A stretch of 64,000 bases of DNA from Trichomonas vaginalis G3 (GCF_026262505.1 NC_067204.1:12294522-12358521), one strand, 5' to 3'. Numbered from the stretch's first letter, positions 20,879 through 30,006 are shown. The notes: generated by a model from the letters alone, not told the origin. A program made the numbers and translations.

Positions 20879-21457
20879 ATGTCATTTCCGAAAAATAGAA
20901 GCGTAAGTGTTTCAAAAGGTTTAATGGCGGTGGCAGATGTGAAGTTAAATTCACCAACTCAAACAAACAGTCAAAGTGTTATTGTCAATGTCAAAGAAAG
21001 AGATGTTGAAGTGGGGAAACCATACGAAGACGAAGATGGTATAACAATAGTTCCTGTAAAAGAACCAACATATCCTGAAGTTAGCAGAGACTTAAGTTCT
21101 GTTGCAGATATTCGAAATGACTACCAACAACTGAAAGACAAACTTCAAACTCAGGAGAAGATTTGTCAAGCTTTAGGTATAATGTTAAACTTGGTCGAAC
21201 ACAACCCTGTAAAAGTGAACTCATATGTCATTGCACCTCATGAAGTTTTGAAAGAACTATTGAAACTTTTGACAGAGGCAGACGATATAAACATCAAAGA
21301 AATAGAACCCGACGTTAGTTGCTGTGGTGTTTCATATAATGTCATTGACAAGATATACGTTATGAAAGGAGGTGAAACGTTGAACTTAAAATATAGTTTC
21401 CCAGACGTTATAAAAATATTTGACGACCACAACATTTCATTAAAGTTTATTTGCTAA
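20879..21457 (+). CDS. Conserved Maverick protein with CCG motif
   Basis: 192 residues from the ATG giving MSFPKNRSVS; the longer upstream frame crosses the opposing gene and is discarded. The head is Pro/Thr/Ser-rich and probably disordered, followed by a coiled coil (DYQQLKDKLQTQEKICQ) and a compact C-terminal domain with IEPDVSCCGVSYNVIDKIYV and LKYSFPD. Element 2 has a counterpart at 58131-58745 with the same build and a matching block (DPEIECCGQTP), so the gene is a conserved Maverick component, probably of the virion or its assembly. No named family recognised. Confidence 0.7.
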   Translation: MSFPKNRSVSVSKGLMAVADVKLNSPTQTNSQSVIVNVKERDVEVGKPYEDEDGITIVPVKEPTYPEVSRDLSSVADIRNDYQQLKDKLQTQEKICQALGIMLNLVEHNPVKVNSYVIAPHEVLKELLKLLTEADDINIKEIEPDVSCCGVSYNVIDKIYVMKGGETLNLKYSFPDVIKIFDDHNISLKFIC

Positions 21458-21461
21458 GTAA

Positions 21462-22274
21462 ATGGCAGAAGACACAATGGTTTATACTATTACGACTAAA
21501 AACCCTGAGTCATATAATTCTATAACAACAAACTTACAAAGTCCTCAAGGACGATATTGTAAACTAACTTTAAACACAATGACGACTAAAGCTTGTTTTG
21601 CTCTTTTGACACCAGAAGATTTTATTGTTGTGAATGGTAAAAAATACTCCTTTGAAGATACTTACTCAGATATACCACCAACAGGTTTTGTTGACTTATT
21701 TAATACTTTAAGTACGGGTGTAACATGTGCTGCAACTAGAGCAGGTTTCATTATGTTTGGATGTCCGACTGAGTTTACTATAAACAATATGAGCTATAAT
21801 ACAAAACTTATATCTGGTTTTTACTACCAACAGTTTCCTATAACAGGAAAAGGTGTCATACAAGGAATGTCTGTTCCATTGACTTTAAGTACACCTATTT
21901 TATATATTGTTTCAAACTTAGGTTCAAAGTGTTATTCGAATGTCGACAGAAACTACTATGACCAAAAGATACTTATGCGTATAAACAACACTTTCTCTGC
22001 TGGTTTGCCTATTGTTCATTCGAATGCAGAGTTTTCAGCTTTAGTAAACTCAAACACTTTAGCAAACATAAACTTAACCTTAGTTGACGCAAACTTTGTT
22101 CCTGTAAAACTTTTATGTCCTATGTATTTGTCAATGACGGCAGAAAGTTTCGAATTGGAAGATGCAACTGGTGAAAGTATTGTATTACAAGAACAACTTC
22201 AACAACAAATAGCTCAAGAACAACAAATAGCTCAAGAACAACAAATAGCTCAAGAACAACAAAGTCAAGAATAA
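21462..22274 (+). CDS. Penton/minor capsid protein candidate
   Basis: 270 residues, 4 bp after the previous gene. It is strand-rich throughout, as expected of a single jelly roll. The segment LANINLTLVDANFVPVKLL aligns with LKDMQFRLVDFQGEPVELK of the element 2 protein at 59010-59774, and both show a preceding LYI strand. This I/L-x-L-V-D plus PV-L pattern resembles the Polinton minor capsid (penton) family. The C-terminus carries three to four exact copies of an 18-nt unit (QQIAQE), a Gln-rich tail missing in element 2. Function is inferred from the pattern and the neighbouring capsid gene. Confidence 0.65.
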   Translation: MAEDTMVYTITTKNPESYNSITTNLQSPQGRYCKLTLNTMTTKACFALLTPEDFIVVNGKKYSFEDTYSDIPPTGFVDLFNTLSTGVTCAATRAGFIMFGCPTEFTINNMSYNTKLISGFYYQQFPITGKGVIQGMSVPLTLSTPILYIVSNLGSKCYSNVDRNYYDQKILMRINNTFSAGLPIVHSNAEFSALVNSNTLANINLTLVDANFVPVKLLCPMYLSMTAESFELEDATGESIVLQEQLQQQIAQEQQIAQEQQIAQEQQSQE

Positions 22275-22302
22275 AAAAAATATTTTTTTTATTTTTATAA
22301 AA
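22273..22302 (+). promoter_or_regulatory. A-tract/T-tract promoter box (class 1)
   Basis: Eight As, then TATTTTTTTT, ATTTTTAT and the ATG of the helicase gene. The same box precedes the KilA-N, GIY-YIG and 304-residue genes. Confidence 0.5.
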
Positions 22303-23537
22303 ATGTACAGAATAGATGTTTCAGATTTTTATGACTTCCAAGCATTCAGAAATATGTGTCCATTTAGAGACTATAACAAAGCAGTCGAGAATTTGAAACG
22401 TTTAGTCATTTATGTCGACTCTGCCCCAGAATGTTATGTTATGAAAGAATGGGATGTAGTCTTTAACAAACCAAGAGCAACAATAGTTTCAGAACAAGAA
22501 TGTAAACAGAAACTTAAGAAAATAAAAGTCGTACAAGTTGGCATGAAGATGTTAGATGCTTGGGATATCTTATTGTCAAAGTTAGAAGATTTTTCAGTTC
22601 GTGGTATAAAGTTTTATACACCTTCTCCAAACTTCTATTCTATCTTCACTGGATATAAATATGAACAAGTAGAATGGAAAGAAAATATTATAGAAGCTTG
22701 GTTAGACCATGTCAAAGAAATTATATGCAATGGAAACGAAAAGGTTTATGAGTATATCTTATGTTGGTTTGCAAACATCTTACAACATCCAAGTGCTAAA
22801 AATGAAACTGCTCTCATTATAATTGGAAAACAAGGAACAGGTAAGAACACATTCTTTACAGATATTTTGTGCAAACTGTTAGAGGGCTATTCGAACCCTA
22901 ATATGACAAACTTAGAAACATCTGCGGTAAATTTAACTCTTCAATAGAGAATATGAAACTTATAGTATGTAACGAACTTCAAAGTATAGATACAACAAAA
23001 GTTTTGAACTCAGATGCTTTGAAGAGTCTTATAACAGACAAAGTTGGAGTTGTTGAAAGAAAATATAAAGACCAAAGAGTTTGTGAAAATGTTGCAAACT
23101 TCGTTATGGTTTCAAACAATGTTGTTCCGATGAAGTTAGAAAGTTCTGACAGAAGATATGTAGTTGTCAGAACGTCAGATTCTCATATGCAAGATACAGA
23201 ATATTTTGACGACTTAGCAGAAACTTTGACATCTGACTTTTACAACCACTTGTTCTCATATTTTATGACATTAGATATTTCAAAGTTCAATCCAAGACAA
23301 ATTCCACATACCGAAGAGAGACAAACATTGTTAGAAGCAAACAAGAGTGTATATGAACTGTTCATAGATGAAACTGACTTTGAGTGTTTAGATGAAAGGT
23401 CATTGTACGATTCGTATAAACAATATTGTCAAGAGTATGGTTATATGACAGCGTCTAAACGAACATTCTTGGCAAATGTCAAAAGTCTTTTAGACGTACA
23501 GAATGGTGTATATACAAAGAAAAATTTTTCTGAGTAA
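22303..23537 (+). pseudogene. SF3/D5-type helicase (DUF5906-like), frameshifted
   Basis: Two frames, 22303-22947 and 22953-23537, together cover one helicase. The first carries Walker A (IIIGKQGTGKN) near residue 180. The second carries a Walker-B-like segment (MKLIVCNELQS) and the SF3 motif C region (NFVMVSNNVVP ... RR). Coding sequence of the second frame extends upstream (GKFNSSIEN) past its first ATG, placing a single-base shift near 22925. SF3/D5 helicases unwind DNA in viral replication and are usually fused to a primase; a primase domain is not evident in this short N-terminus. Either a true mutation or a sequencing error. Confidence 0.8.
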
Positions 23538-23542
23538 ATTTT

Positions 23543-23573
23543 AAAAAAAAAATATTTTTTATCCGATAGAAAG
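23543..23573 (+). promoter_or_regulatory. A-tract/T-tract promoter box (class 1)
   Basis: A ten-A run followed by TATTTTTT about 12 nt before the next gene's ATG, like the box at 22273. Confidence 0.45.
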
Positions 23574-23991
23574 ATGACAAAATTCATCTCAGTAAACAAG
23601 TACATGTCAGGACTTAAAGAAGAACTAGACCCATTCACATATTTGAATGTTTACTTCTACCATTTTGAAAAGTCTTCATTCAGCAAAGTTTGGAATCGAA
23701 CCAGTTAAGTTTGCTATTGTGACTAAAAACGGTGCGAAATTTGAAGACTTAGACATAGAAGGTTTGTTAGCAGTCAAAGAAAGTTTTGACAGAAGGTTCT
23801 CAAAACTCGAAGAAGGTAAAGCATACAAACTTGTTATACCTTATGAACCAAAGAAAGCAGACGACTATGAATATTATGAGTCTAAAGTTGTAGAAGTTCA
23901 AGGTAAATTGGGTAAAAAGATTTTAGAGTCTAAGCCAGTGTTTGCTCCTAAAGAGGAAGAGAACATTGACATTGACCCAGAAATGTTCTAA
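23574..23991 (+). pseudogene. Small Maverick protein, frameshifted near its start
   Basis: An ATG at 23574, directly after the promoter box, begins MTKFISVNKYMSGLKEEL and continues until about 23650. There the good coding sequence moves to another frame, which runs to a stop at 23991 and ends EENIDIDPEMF. The second frame has the features of a small beta-rich protein (KAYKLVIPYEPK). A single-base shift explains both. Family unknown; small acidic-tailed proteins next to helicases can be single-strand binding proteins, but nothing here proves it. Confidence 0.6.
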
Positions 23992-24006
23992 AAATAAAAT
24001 TTATTT

Positions 24007-24450
24007 TTACATGTCAAATTTCTTCTTCTCTGGTTCAGGTTCTTTCTTCTCTTCTTCTACTTTCTTTTCTTTCTTTTCTCTCTCTTCTTTTCTGGTGGAG
24101 TTATGTCAAACTTCTCAGAACCATATTTTTGTAAAAGTTCTTTGTCCTTTAATAGCTCTTCTATTCTGTTTTCTATTTCATCTTCAAGAACAGTGCATTG
24201 TTTCTTTTGCATTCTAAGAAGTTTTGTTGGACTTCATCTCTCCAAGAGGCGTCATCTCTGTCAACAAGTCTGTCATTGACAAATTTTAAGACTTCTCTGC
24301 TTAATGTTTTTGGTTCTTGTCATATTCCCAGAAACAGAACTTTAGAACAAATTCACCTTTCTTGTTTACACTATGTAAGATTTTATGGTCGACAGATGTT
24401 TTGCTGTCGAAAAGCTTGTCTCGAATATAGATAGCGAAATCGCTAGACAT
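24007..24450 (-). pseudogene. Maverick gene broken by several frameshifts
   Basis: Reading the minus strand from ATG 24450 gives MSSDFAIYIRDKLFDS and good coding sequence to about 24320. The reading then has to move to another frame (REVLKFVNDRLVDRDDASW), to a third (IENRIEELLKDKELLQKYG), and ends in an E/K/P-rich tail (EKKEPEPEKKKFDM) at 24007. At least three single-base shifts are needed. It shares a short AT-rich spacer with the ATPase gene, head to head. The function is not recognised; the charged tail resembles a nucleic-acid-associated protein. Confidence 0.6.
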
Positions 24451-24487
24451 TTTCTAAAAGATAAAAATTTTAATTTTTCTAAAAAAT

Positions 24488-25360
24488 ATGTTAGAAAAAA
24501 GTTTGCTGACATTGACAAAAATTTGAGAATGTTTTAAACAAGAACAAGAGGAAGTTGGAAAATGCTCAGATAAAAACCCATACATGACAAGTTCTTATTT
24601 GCTCAGAATGGTATAACAGGTCTAATTGCACCACCTGGGTCGGGTAAGACTTTCACTTATCTTAAAATGCTGCACAACAACAAGAACTAGATGAGAAGAA
24701 CCCATTCTATGAGTTAGTTGTTATTTGTAGTACTTCTGGTCAATTTTGACCAAACCGTCAATTCGTTCAAAGATATTATAAAAAGTCTAAGTTAGTATGT
24801 ATAAAAGACTCTGAGTTGTTAGATTGGATAAAGAAGTACCAAAGAAGAGTTTGAAGTATAATGCTATAAATGAGTATATAAATTCGAAGTTTAAAGACCC
24901 AAATGAGGAAATGCAGAGAATATTAGAGAAGAAACACTTCAGAAACAAACAGAAAGAGATAGAATACATTTCGAAGAAATTGCAATCTTACGATTGGAAG
25001 ACATACCCTCACAGATGTCTTCTTATCTTAGATGATTTCGCCTCTCATCCTTTGTTAAAGAACAGAGAACAAGACATGTGTCGAATTCTTAAGAAGCTCA
25101 GACACTTTAACATCTCAGTTGTCATTTGTGTACAGACAGCCAAGAGTTTAAGTAAGGATGTAAAGAGAATACTTACTGACATTGTACTTTTCCCCGGATT
25201 GTCCGAAGACGATTTCATGGAACTTATGAAAGAGTCCATGGCAGGTAAGTTTGACAGACATGAACTATGGGAGAAGTACAAAGTCATACAAGACCCTCAT
25301 ACTTCTTTCAGAATTCATATCTACGCAAACAAAGTTCAAATTGTAAAAAGTCAAGCTTGA
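24488..25360 (+). pseudogene. Genome-packaging ATPase (FtsK/HerA-like), frameshifted
   Basis: Walker A (GLIAPPGSGKTFTYL) is encoded around 24625-24670 and Walker B (RCLLILDDFASHP) around 25010-25050. The part from 24824 to 25360 is a clean frame ending KVQIVKSQA. Upstream the frame changes several times and meets stops. The intact equivalent at 56820-57707 in element 2 has the same order: Walker A GKMGLGKTF, Walker B TLLVCDDFAG, then a conserved LITDFVIFQGF block, here ILTDIVLFPGL. Such ATPases pump DNA into capsids, so element 1 would need the function from another copy. Confidence 0.82.
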
Positions 25361-25434
25361 AAAATCTAAGTGTTTAGTCTTAGTCTGTTGTGGTGCTGGG
25401 GCTGTCGGTTCTTCTGGCTTTGGAATGGACTCGG

Positions 25435-25462
25435 TTGGTGGTACGTCGGACATTCGTTTGTG
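25435..25462 (+). repeat. 28-bp dispersed repeat, copy 1
   Basis: Identical to 31125-31152, on the same strand, 5.7 kb away in the same element. Both copies lie in noncoding repeat-rich DNA. Confidence 0.7.
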
Positions 25463-25755
25463 TCCTGTCGGAAGGAAGAACTTTTTCTGTCGGAAGGAAG
25501 AGTTCTTCCTGTTGGAAGGAAAATTTTTTTCCTGTCTGAAGGAAAAATTTTTTCTGTCGTTCGACCAAAAAGTTCTCAATTTTCGAAAATTTGAATGGTT
25601 TACGGACGAACAACAGGAAATTTTTTTCCTGTCTGAAGGAAATTTTTTTCCTGTCTGAAGGAAATTTTTTCCCTGTTGGAAGGAAGAACTTGGAATGTCG
25701 GATGGAAGAACTTGGAATGTCGGAAGGAAGAACTTGGAATGCCAGAAGGATTTGA
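25463..25755. repeat. Minisatellite of GGAAGGAA-type units
   Basis: About a dozen degenerate 18-24-bp units. There are two flavours: CTGTCTGAAGGAAATTTTTT in the middle and TGGAATGTCGGAAGGAAGAA at the right. A non-repeat piece near 25560-25610 interrupts the array. Reading frames through it are low complexity on both strands and are not called as genes. It sits between the broken ATPase and the KilA-N gene. Confidence 0.75.
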
Positions 25756-25821
25756 CAAGACAATTTACCTTATAGAGCTACCTGAGCCATCTGAAGTCAA
25801 GCGTAAAAATAAATGGTTCAT

Positions 25822-26601
25822 TTACTCTGCTTGTTTAAAGTTGTCAAAATACTCTGTTATTTTTTCTTTCAGTAGCGGCAAATCTTCTTTGAAGGTAAGT
25901 ATTGTACAACCTTTAATATCATAGTGTGTTTGAGGTAACGTATCTTGAACTATTTGTTTCACATCTTCATTTGGTGTCATTGAAATCGGTAAGTTTTCGC
26001 GATAGAACCAATTTCTGTCAGATTTGTAAATCTTAGCAAGGTCGTAAAAGCTTTTGTTGTTTCTTCTGACTAAATGCAACATAACCATATCTCTGTCTTC
26101 TTCATTTTCCATCTCTTCAGTATAAATCATATACTTATAGTTCTTTTCCTTTCCTTTTGGTACCGAACGTGGTATTCTTTTCTGTATGTTTTTGTCTTCT
26201 TTCATCATATCTTCTCTCTGCTTTGTACAAAGTTCGTCAAGTAGCATAAGTATGTAGATTGCATAACGAGGTGAAGCCCACATTGCTATTGAACTAACTA
26301 GGAACTTATGAACATATATACCTTTTAGATGTGATGGTAAGTTTTGTCTGTCTTGGTACATCTTTTTAAGTTCTACATGTTCAAACTCACTGAGGAGTTC
26401 ATGAGTGCTATTTAATTCAAACCAGTCTTGTGGTTTCTTAGTATCTGGTGCAAAACATGCTGTCAAAATACTTTGCATTTGGTACATGTCGTCTTTGACC
26501 GAACGAATGAGACGTAACTGTTTGTTATATTGTATGTACTCATATTCTTCATTTATGTCTTCATGGACGATAGCAGTTGTTGTGTTCTCTGTTGTTGTCA
26601 T
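25822..26601 (-). CDS. KilA-N domain protein
   Basis: 259 residues from MTTTENTTT; the longer frame lacks an upstream ATG. The centre (KGIYVHKFLVSSIAMWASPRYAIYI) is the second half of a KilA-N domain: G-x-Y-V-H, a hydrophobic helix and W-x-S-P. The KilA-N fold binds DNA and is common in large DNA viruses and phages, often as a regulator. The C-terminal ~130 residues are charged and helical, ending in a coiled region. It shares the class 1 promoter box with the GIY-YIG gene upstream, with which it is co-oriented. Confidence 0.75.
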   Translation of the reverse strand: MTTTENTTTAIVHEDINEEYEYIQYNKQLRLIRSVKDDMYQMQSILTACFAPDTKKPQDWFELNSTHELLSEFEHVELKKMYQDRQNLPSHLKGIYVHKFLVSSIAMWASPRYAIYILMLLDELCTKQREDMMKEDKNIQKRIPRSVPKGKEKNYKYMIYTEEMENEEDRDMVMLHLVRRNNKSFYDLAKIYKSDRNWFYRENLPISMTPNEDVKQIVQDTLPQTHYDIKGCTILTFKEDLPLLKEKITEYFDNFKQAE

Positions 26602-26642
26602 ATCTGTCCTTACATACAAAATAAAAAAAATATTTTTTTAAA
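26602..26642 (-). promoter_or_regulatory. A-tract/T-tract promoter box (class 1) with GTAAG leader
   Basis: On the minus strand: AAAAAAATATTTTTTTT, then ATTTTGTATGTAAGGAC and the ATG. The leader is shared with the box at 27305. Confidence 0.6.
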
Positions 26643-26689
26643 AATTAGCGTTATTTCCTGACTTTCACAAAAGACCAAAAATAAACGCT

Positions 26690-27304
26690 TTACATGTATT
26701 TTTCAGCAACTTCGTCAAATAATTTTATAGCTTTACCTATCTCATCTACTTCAAACGTTTCTTTACCTTTTATGGGAGCACCATACATTTTCTCAAACTT
26801 TTCAAGTAGTTCTGTTTCTGCAGCTCTCATATCGTTAACGAACACAACCTTAACTCTATTGACTATACTGTCATATCTTTTAGTTATATTATATGTTCTT
26901 CCTATCTTATATCTCTTTGTATTGAAGTCCTTCGGTTTCTGAACGATGTAAAGTAAGCCTTCACTGCAACGTTCCGTATCGAATGAACCATATGTTATGA
27001 AGTTATATCCAACAACTGGGTCTAACCATAACAAAACTATTGGTATAAGACTTTTGTCGATGAGATATGCTGCAGTTCCATAGAATCTTACCGATATCAT
27101 AAGCTCAGGATTTCTTGTCAAAATTTTCTGAGTAGAAGCAGTTCTAACCCAGTCGTGGGATGTTTTCTTTCCAGATAGTGTTAGAATGTCTGACAAAGAA
27201 TATTTGTTGTATTTCTTTGAGTATCTTACGTTTAAATCACCTATTCTAACCATTTTGGTGTCATTGTCTATCTTTCTAACTGTTTCAAACTCAATGTTTG
27301 TCAT
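26690..27304 (-). CDS. KilA-N-like plus GIY-YIG (T5orf172/MUG113) protein
   Basis: 204 residues. The N-terminal half (YSLSDILTLSGKKTSHDW ... MISVRFYGTAAYLIDKSL) looks like a small KilA-N/Bro-type DNA-binding domain. The C-terminal half has the T5orf172 GIY-YIG signature: LLYIVQKP as the GIY strand, then KRYKIGRTYNITKRYDS for the YIG strand, with the conserved K-I-G-R-T and R. Such proteins occur in poxviruses, giant viruses and phages as DNA-binding endonuclease-like regulators. A catalytic Glu is plausible in the AETELLEKFEKMY helix. The frame is intact. Confidence 0.75.
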   Translation of the reverse strand: MTNIEFETVRKIDNDTKMVRIGDLNVRYSKKYNKYSLSDILTLSGKKTSHDWVRTASTQKILTRNPELMISVRFYGTAAYLIDKSLIPIVLLWLDPVVGYNFITYGSFDTERCSEGLLYIVQKPKDFNTKRYKIGRTYNITKRYDSIVNRVKVVFVNDMRAAETELLEKFEKMYGAPIKGKETFEVDEIGKAIKLFDEVAEKYM

Positions 27305-27352
27305 TTTCTGTTTCTTACATACAAAATAAAAAAAATTTTTTTTAAAAAACTA
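27305..27352 (-). promoter_or_regulatory. A-tract/T-tract promoter box (class 1) with GTAAG leader
   Basis: Minus strand: GTTTTTTAAAAAAAATTTT, then ATTTTGTATGTAAGAAAC before the ATG; nearly the same as the box at 26602. Confidence 0.6.
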
Positions 27353-27384
27353 ACTTTATTTTTTCTATCTTGTATAAAAGATAT

Positions 27385-27950
27385 GATTTCAGGGATTTTT
27401 TTTACGAAGTGCAAAAGTTCTCTTCGTCAAAAATAACACAAAAATAGTGTATTTTAAACGAAGTGCAAAAGTTCTCTTCGTCAAAAATAACACAAAAATA
27501 GTGTATTTTAAACGAAGTGCAAAAGTTCTCTTCGTCAAAAATAACAGTTATATAATGAAATTTGGTCATTTTTTCACGATTTTCATGAGTTTTAGGCGAG
27601 TGGGTTTTTTTTACTACTCGCATTTTTTTACGATTTTCATGAGTTTTAGGCGAGTAAGATTTTCTATCTTGTATAAAAGATATGATTTCAGGGATTTTTT
27701 TGACGAAGTGCAAAAGTTCTCTTCGTAAAAAAAATACAGTTATATCATGAAATTTGGTCATTTTTTCACGATTTCAGGGATTTTTTTGACGAAGTGCAAA
27801 AGTTCTCTTCGTAAAAAAAATACAGTTATATCATGAAATTTGGTCATTTTTTTACGATTTTCAGGGATTTTTTTTACGAAGTGCAAAAGTTCTCTTCGTC
27901 AAAAAATAACAGTTATATAATGAAATTTGGTCATTTTTTCAGCAAAAATA
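27385..27950. repeat. Hairpin repeat array (GAAGTGCAAAAGTTCTCTTC units)
   Basis: Six copies of a unit with inverted ends ACGAAG and CTTCGT start near 27404, 27459, 27512, 27702, 27789 and 27877; a seventh, slightly changed copy is near 28238. Each is followed by an A-rich piece and usually by ATGAAATTTGGTCATTTTTT. Spacing is irregular (about 55-190 bp). No convincing gene is present. Confidence 0.8.
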
Positions 27951-28200
27951 TATTTTAGGTGTCACCAGGTCCCTCGGTCCCTCGGTCCCTCGGTCAACTA
28001 ACATCTTTTTGAAAATGGTGACAACATGACATTTTGACAACAACACAGGAAATAAACTTCTTCGTATATGTTTTGTCATGATTTCATCGAAATGAGTGTA
28101 AATGTTTTGTCAAACATGAGCGTAAATCAGACAAAAATATATTTTAGGTGAAGAGGTGCGATCTCACCTCCTTTTTCACCTGTTTTTTCACCTCTTGAAT
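27935..28200 (-). repeat. Left arm of a long inverted repeat around the 304-residue gene
   Basis: Contains CCTCGGT triplets (27957-27995), the GACAACATGACATTTTGACA segment and a GAGGTG...CACCTC palindrome. Read on the other strand it matches 29600-30006 in the same order, apart from expansion of the TACGATGAAG units on the right. Confidence 0.8.
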
Positions 28201-28360
28201 TTTGTATAAAAGATATGATTTCAGGGATTTTTTTGACGAAGTGTCAAAGTTCTCTTCGTAAAAAAATAACAGTTATATAATGAAATTTGGTCATTTTACT
28301 CAGCAAAAATATATTTTAGGTGAAGAGGTGCGATCTCACCTGTTTTTTCACCTGTTTTTT

Positions 28361-29275
28361 TCACAAGCGTTTTACATGAATTGTACGATGTATATTTGAA
28401 ATTCTAAACAGTTTTGTAGCTTCTATTTCTTCTGTCAGTATGTCAAAAGTTTTCACAATATTGAATGTATCTTTATATTTCTTCTTGACATCTGAAAGAA
28501 GGAAATCGTCAGCAGTTGGATAGTTTTTGTTTAGAAATGTCAACATGCCCATTTTATCTTCTGCTGGTTTCTCTGCTTCTTTCTTTAAGTCTGCATAGTC
28601 GTTTCTCATACGTTCTATCTCTTTGACGGAGTAGTTATATTTCCTCATTGCTGCTTTACATTTAGAACATTGTGGGTTCATTTTAGCATTGTACATTGAA
28701 ATTTGACCTGCAAGTACAACTATAGCGTCAATGGTTTTCTTTAACTCAAAAGTTGCGGGTTTTATTTGTTCGTTCCATACCTTACCTCTTCTATCTTTAT
28801 CTCTTATCTGCCATACACATTCAGCAACTAACGAAACAAAGTTGTCGTAGGTCTTAAACTCCCCAGATTTATATATGTCAGAGATGTTCTTATATACCAT
28901 ATCGCAGTCTTTGTCCATGACTTTGTGGTTGCAATGAAATCCTAGAAACTCATAGTTTACATTACGTATGAACTTCTTTATTTCTACTGAGTCGGTTGGT
29001 CTGACTTCTATTTCATCGAATTCAGGAATAGTGAGCTTTTGTTGTTGTATTTCAGGAAGTTTAGGTAGATGGTCAATAATATCCTGCATTTCATAAAGAT
29101 ATTCTTCATTTGTTTCATCTTTTGCAGTGCAATCTAAATCTCCTTGGAGAAGTTCCTGCTTTATCTTCTGGATTTCTGTTTCGAAAGTATATGAAGAAGG
29201 AATGAAGCTTTTCATCTCTACTAACATAGATGTTGGGTTCATGACTAACGAGTTTGGTGCTGTTGTTGCTAACAT
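28361..29275 (-). CDS. Unrecognised 304-residue Maverick protein
   Basis: 304 residues, intact. Acidic N-terminal part, then EIKKFIRNVNYEFLGFHCNHKV, a helical core (NFVSLVAECVWQIRDKDRRGK) and a lone CSKC pair (NPQCSKCKAAMRKY), continuing into a coiled region and a TFLNKNYPTADDFLLSDVKKKY block. The Cys pair plus CNH may form a small metal site, but spacing does not match a zinc finger I know. It carries the class 1 promoter box like the KilA-N genes. It is flanked by a long inverted repeat, so it may behave as a cassette. No family assigned. Confidence 0.65.
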   Translation of the reverse strand: MLATTAPNSLVMNPTSMLVEMKSFIPSSYTFETEIQKIKQELLQGDLDCTAKDETNEEYLYEMQDIIDHLPKLPEIQQQKLTIPEFDEIEVRPTDSVEIKKFIRNVNYEFLGFHCNHKVMDKDCDMVYKNISDIYKSGEFKTYDNFVSLVAECVWQIRDKDRRGKVWNEQIKPATFELKKTIDAIVVLAGQISMYNAKMNPQCSKCKAAMRKYNYSVKEIERMRNDYADLKKEAEKPAEDKMGMLTFLNKNYPTADDFLLSDVKKKYKDTFNIVKTFDILTEEIEATKLFRISNIHRTIHVKRL

Positions 29276-29315
29276 GTTCTTACAATAAAAATAAAAAATA
29301 TTTTTTTAAAAAAAC
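29276..29315 (-). promoter_or_regulatory. A-tract/T-tract promoter box (class 1) with GTAAGAAC leader
   Basis: Minus strand: TTTTTTTAAAAAAATATTTT, then ATTTTTATTGTAAGAAC directly before the ATG. Nearly identical to the box at 30980. Confidence 0.6.
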
Positions 29316-29399
29316 TAACTTTATTTTTTATTTCGGGAAAATTCATGAGTTTTGGTTGAAAAATACGGTGGAGCCAAAAGTGGCTCGACCTCAAAACAA

Positions 29400-29461
29400 G
29401 CATTTTGTGAAGAATATACCAACCGCCGGAATTCCGGCGGTTGCTTTTTATACAAAATTCA
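29400..29461 (+). repeat. 62-bp unit with 24-bp perfect palindrome, noncoding copy 1
   Basis: The palindrome at 29420-29443 is centred on GGAATTCC with CCGCC/GGCGG arms. The 62 bp are identical to 30049-30110 and, inverted, to coding sequence 30729-30790. Confidence 0.85.
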
Positions 29462-29465
29462 ACGG

Positions 29466-29925
29466 GTGACAAAACATATACGATGAAGTCATGACAAAAC
29501 ATGTACGATGAAGTCTTGACAAAACATATACGATGAAGTCTTGACAAAACATGTACGATGAAGTCATGACAAAACATATACGATGAAGAAGTCATGAAAA
29601 TTCAACAGGTGAAAAAACAGGTGAAAAAGGAGGTGAGATCGCACCTCTTCACCTAAACTTTATTTTTGGGTCCTTTACGCTCATTACGATGAAGAAGTCA
29701 TGACAAAACATTTACGATGAAGAAGTCTTGACAAAACATTTACGATGAAACCTTGACAAAACATATACGATGAAGAAGTCTTGACAAAACATTTACGATG
29801 AAACCTTGACAAAACATATACGATGAAACCTTGACAAAACATATACGATGAAGTCTTGACAAAACATTTACGAAGAAGTCATGACAAAACATTTACGAAG
29901 AAGAAGTTTATTTCCTGGACTGTTG
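29466..29925. repeat. Tandem array of TGACAAAACATATACGATGA-type units
   Basis: Five units at 29466-29590 and about eight more at 29690-29900, period 22-28 bp. They vary in the middle (A, G or T before TACGATG) and in the GAAGTC or GAAACC end. The two runs are separated by a GAGGTG palindrome. Single units recur near 30020 and 30130. Iteron-like in appearance. Confidence 0.8.
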
Positions 29926-30006
29926 TCAAAATGTCATGTTGTCACACTTTTTCAGAGAAGTTAAAATGACCGAGGGACCGAGGGACCGAGGGACCTGGTG
30001 ACACCT
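29600..30006 (+). repeat. Right arm of the long inverted repeat
   Basis: Order: CACC-rich palindrome, TTTACGCTCAT, TACGATGAAG units, GTTTATTTCCTG, TGTCAAAATGTCATGTTGTC, three CCGAGGGA triplets, CCTGGTGACACC. This is the inverse of 27935-28200. A second, shorter direct copy follows at 30125-30258. Confidence 0.8.

Noticed and set aside
22903..22960. Programmed ribosomal frameshift in the helicase
   Set aside because: No convincing slippery heptamer or downstream structure, and the neighbouring genes are also shifted in several places, so mutation or sequence error is simpler.
25380..25763. Minus-strand frame through the minisatellite
   Set aside because: Low complexity from the repeat itself; it lacks a promoter and overlaps other frames of the same kind on both strands.
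26580..26600. GTATGTAAG as a 5' splice site before the KilA-N gene
   Set aside because: No trichomonad-type branch/3' site (ACTAACACACAG) was seen near it, and the element also precedes other genes directly before the ATG.
29254..29595. Frames through the tandem array and promoter at 29.3-29.6 kb
   Set aside because: They read the repeat units (FVKTSSYMFCHDF type) and the promoter box; not genes.
27385..29925. Repeat arrays that look CRISPR-like
   Set aside because: Units are degenerate, spacers are not unique sequences of even length, there are no cas genes, and the setting is a eukaryotic transposon.
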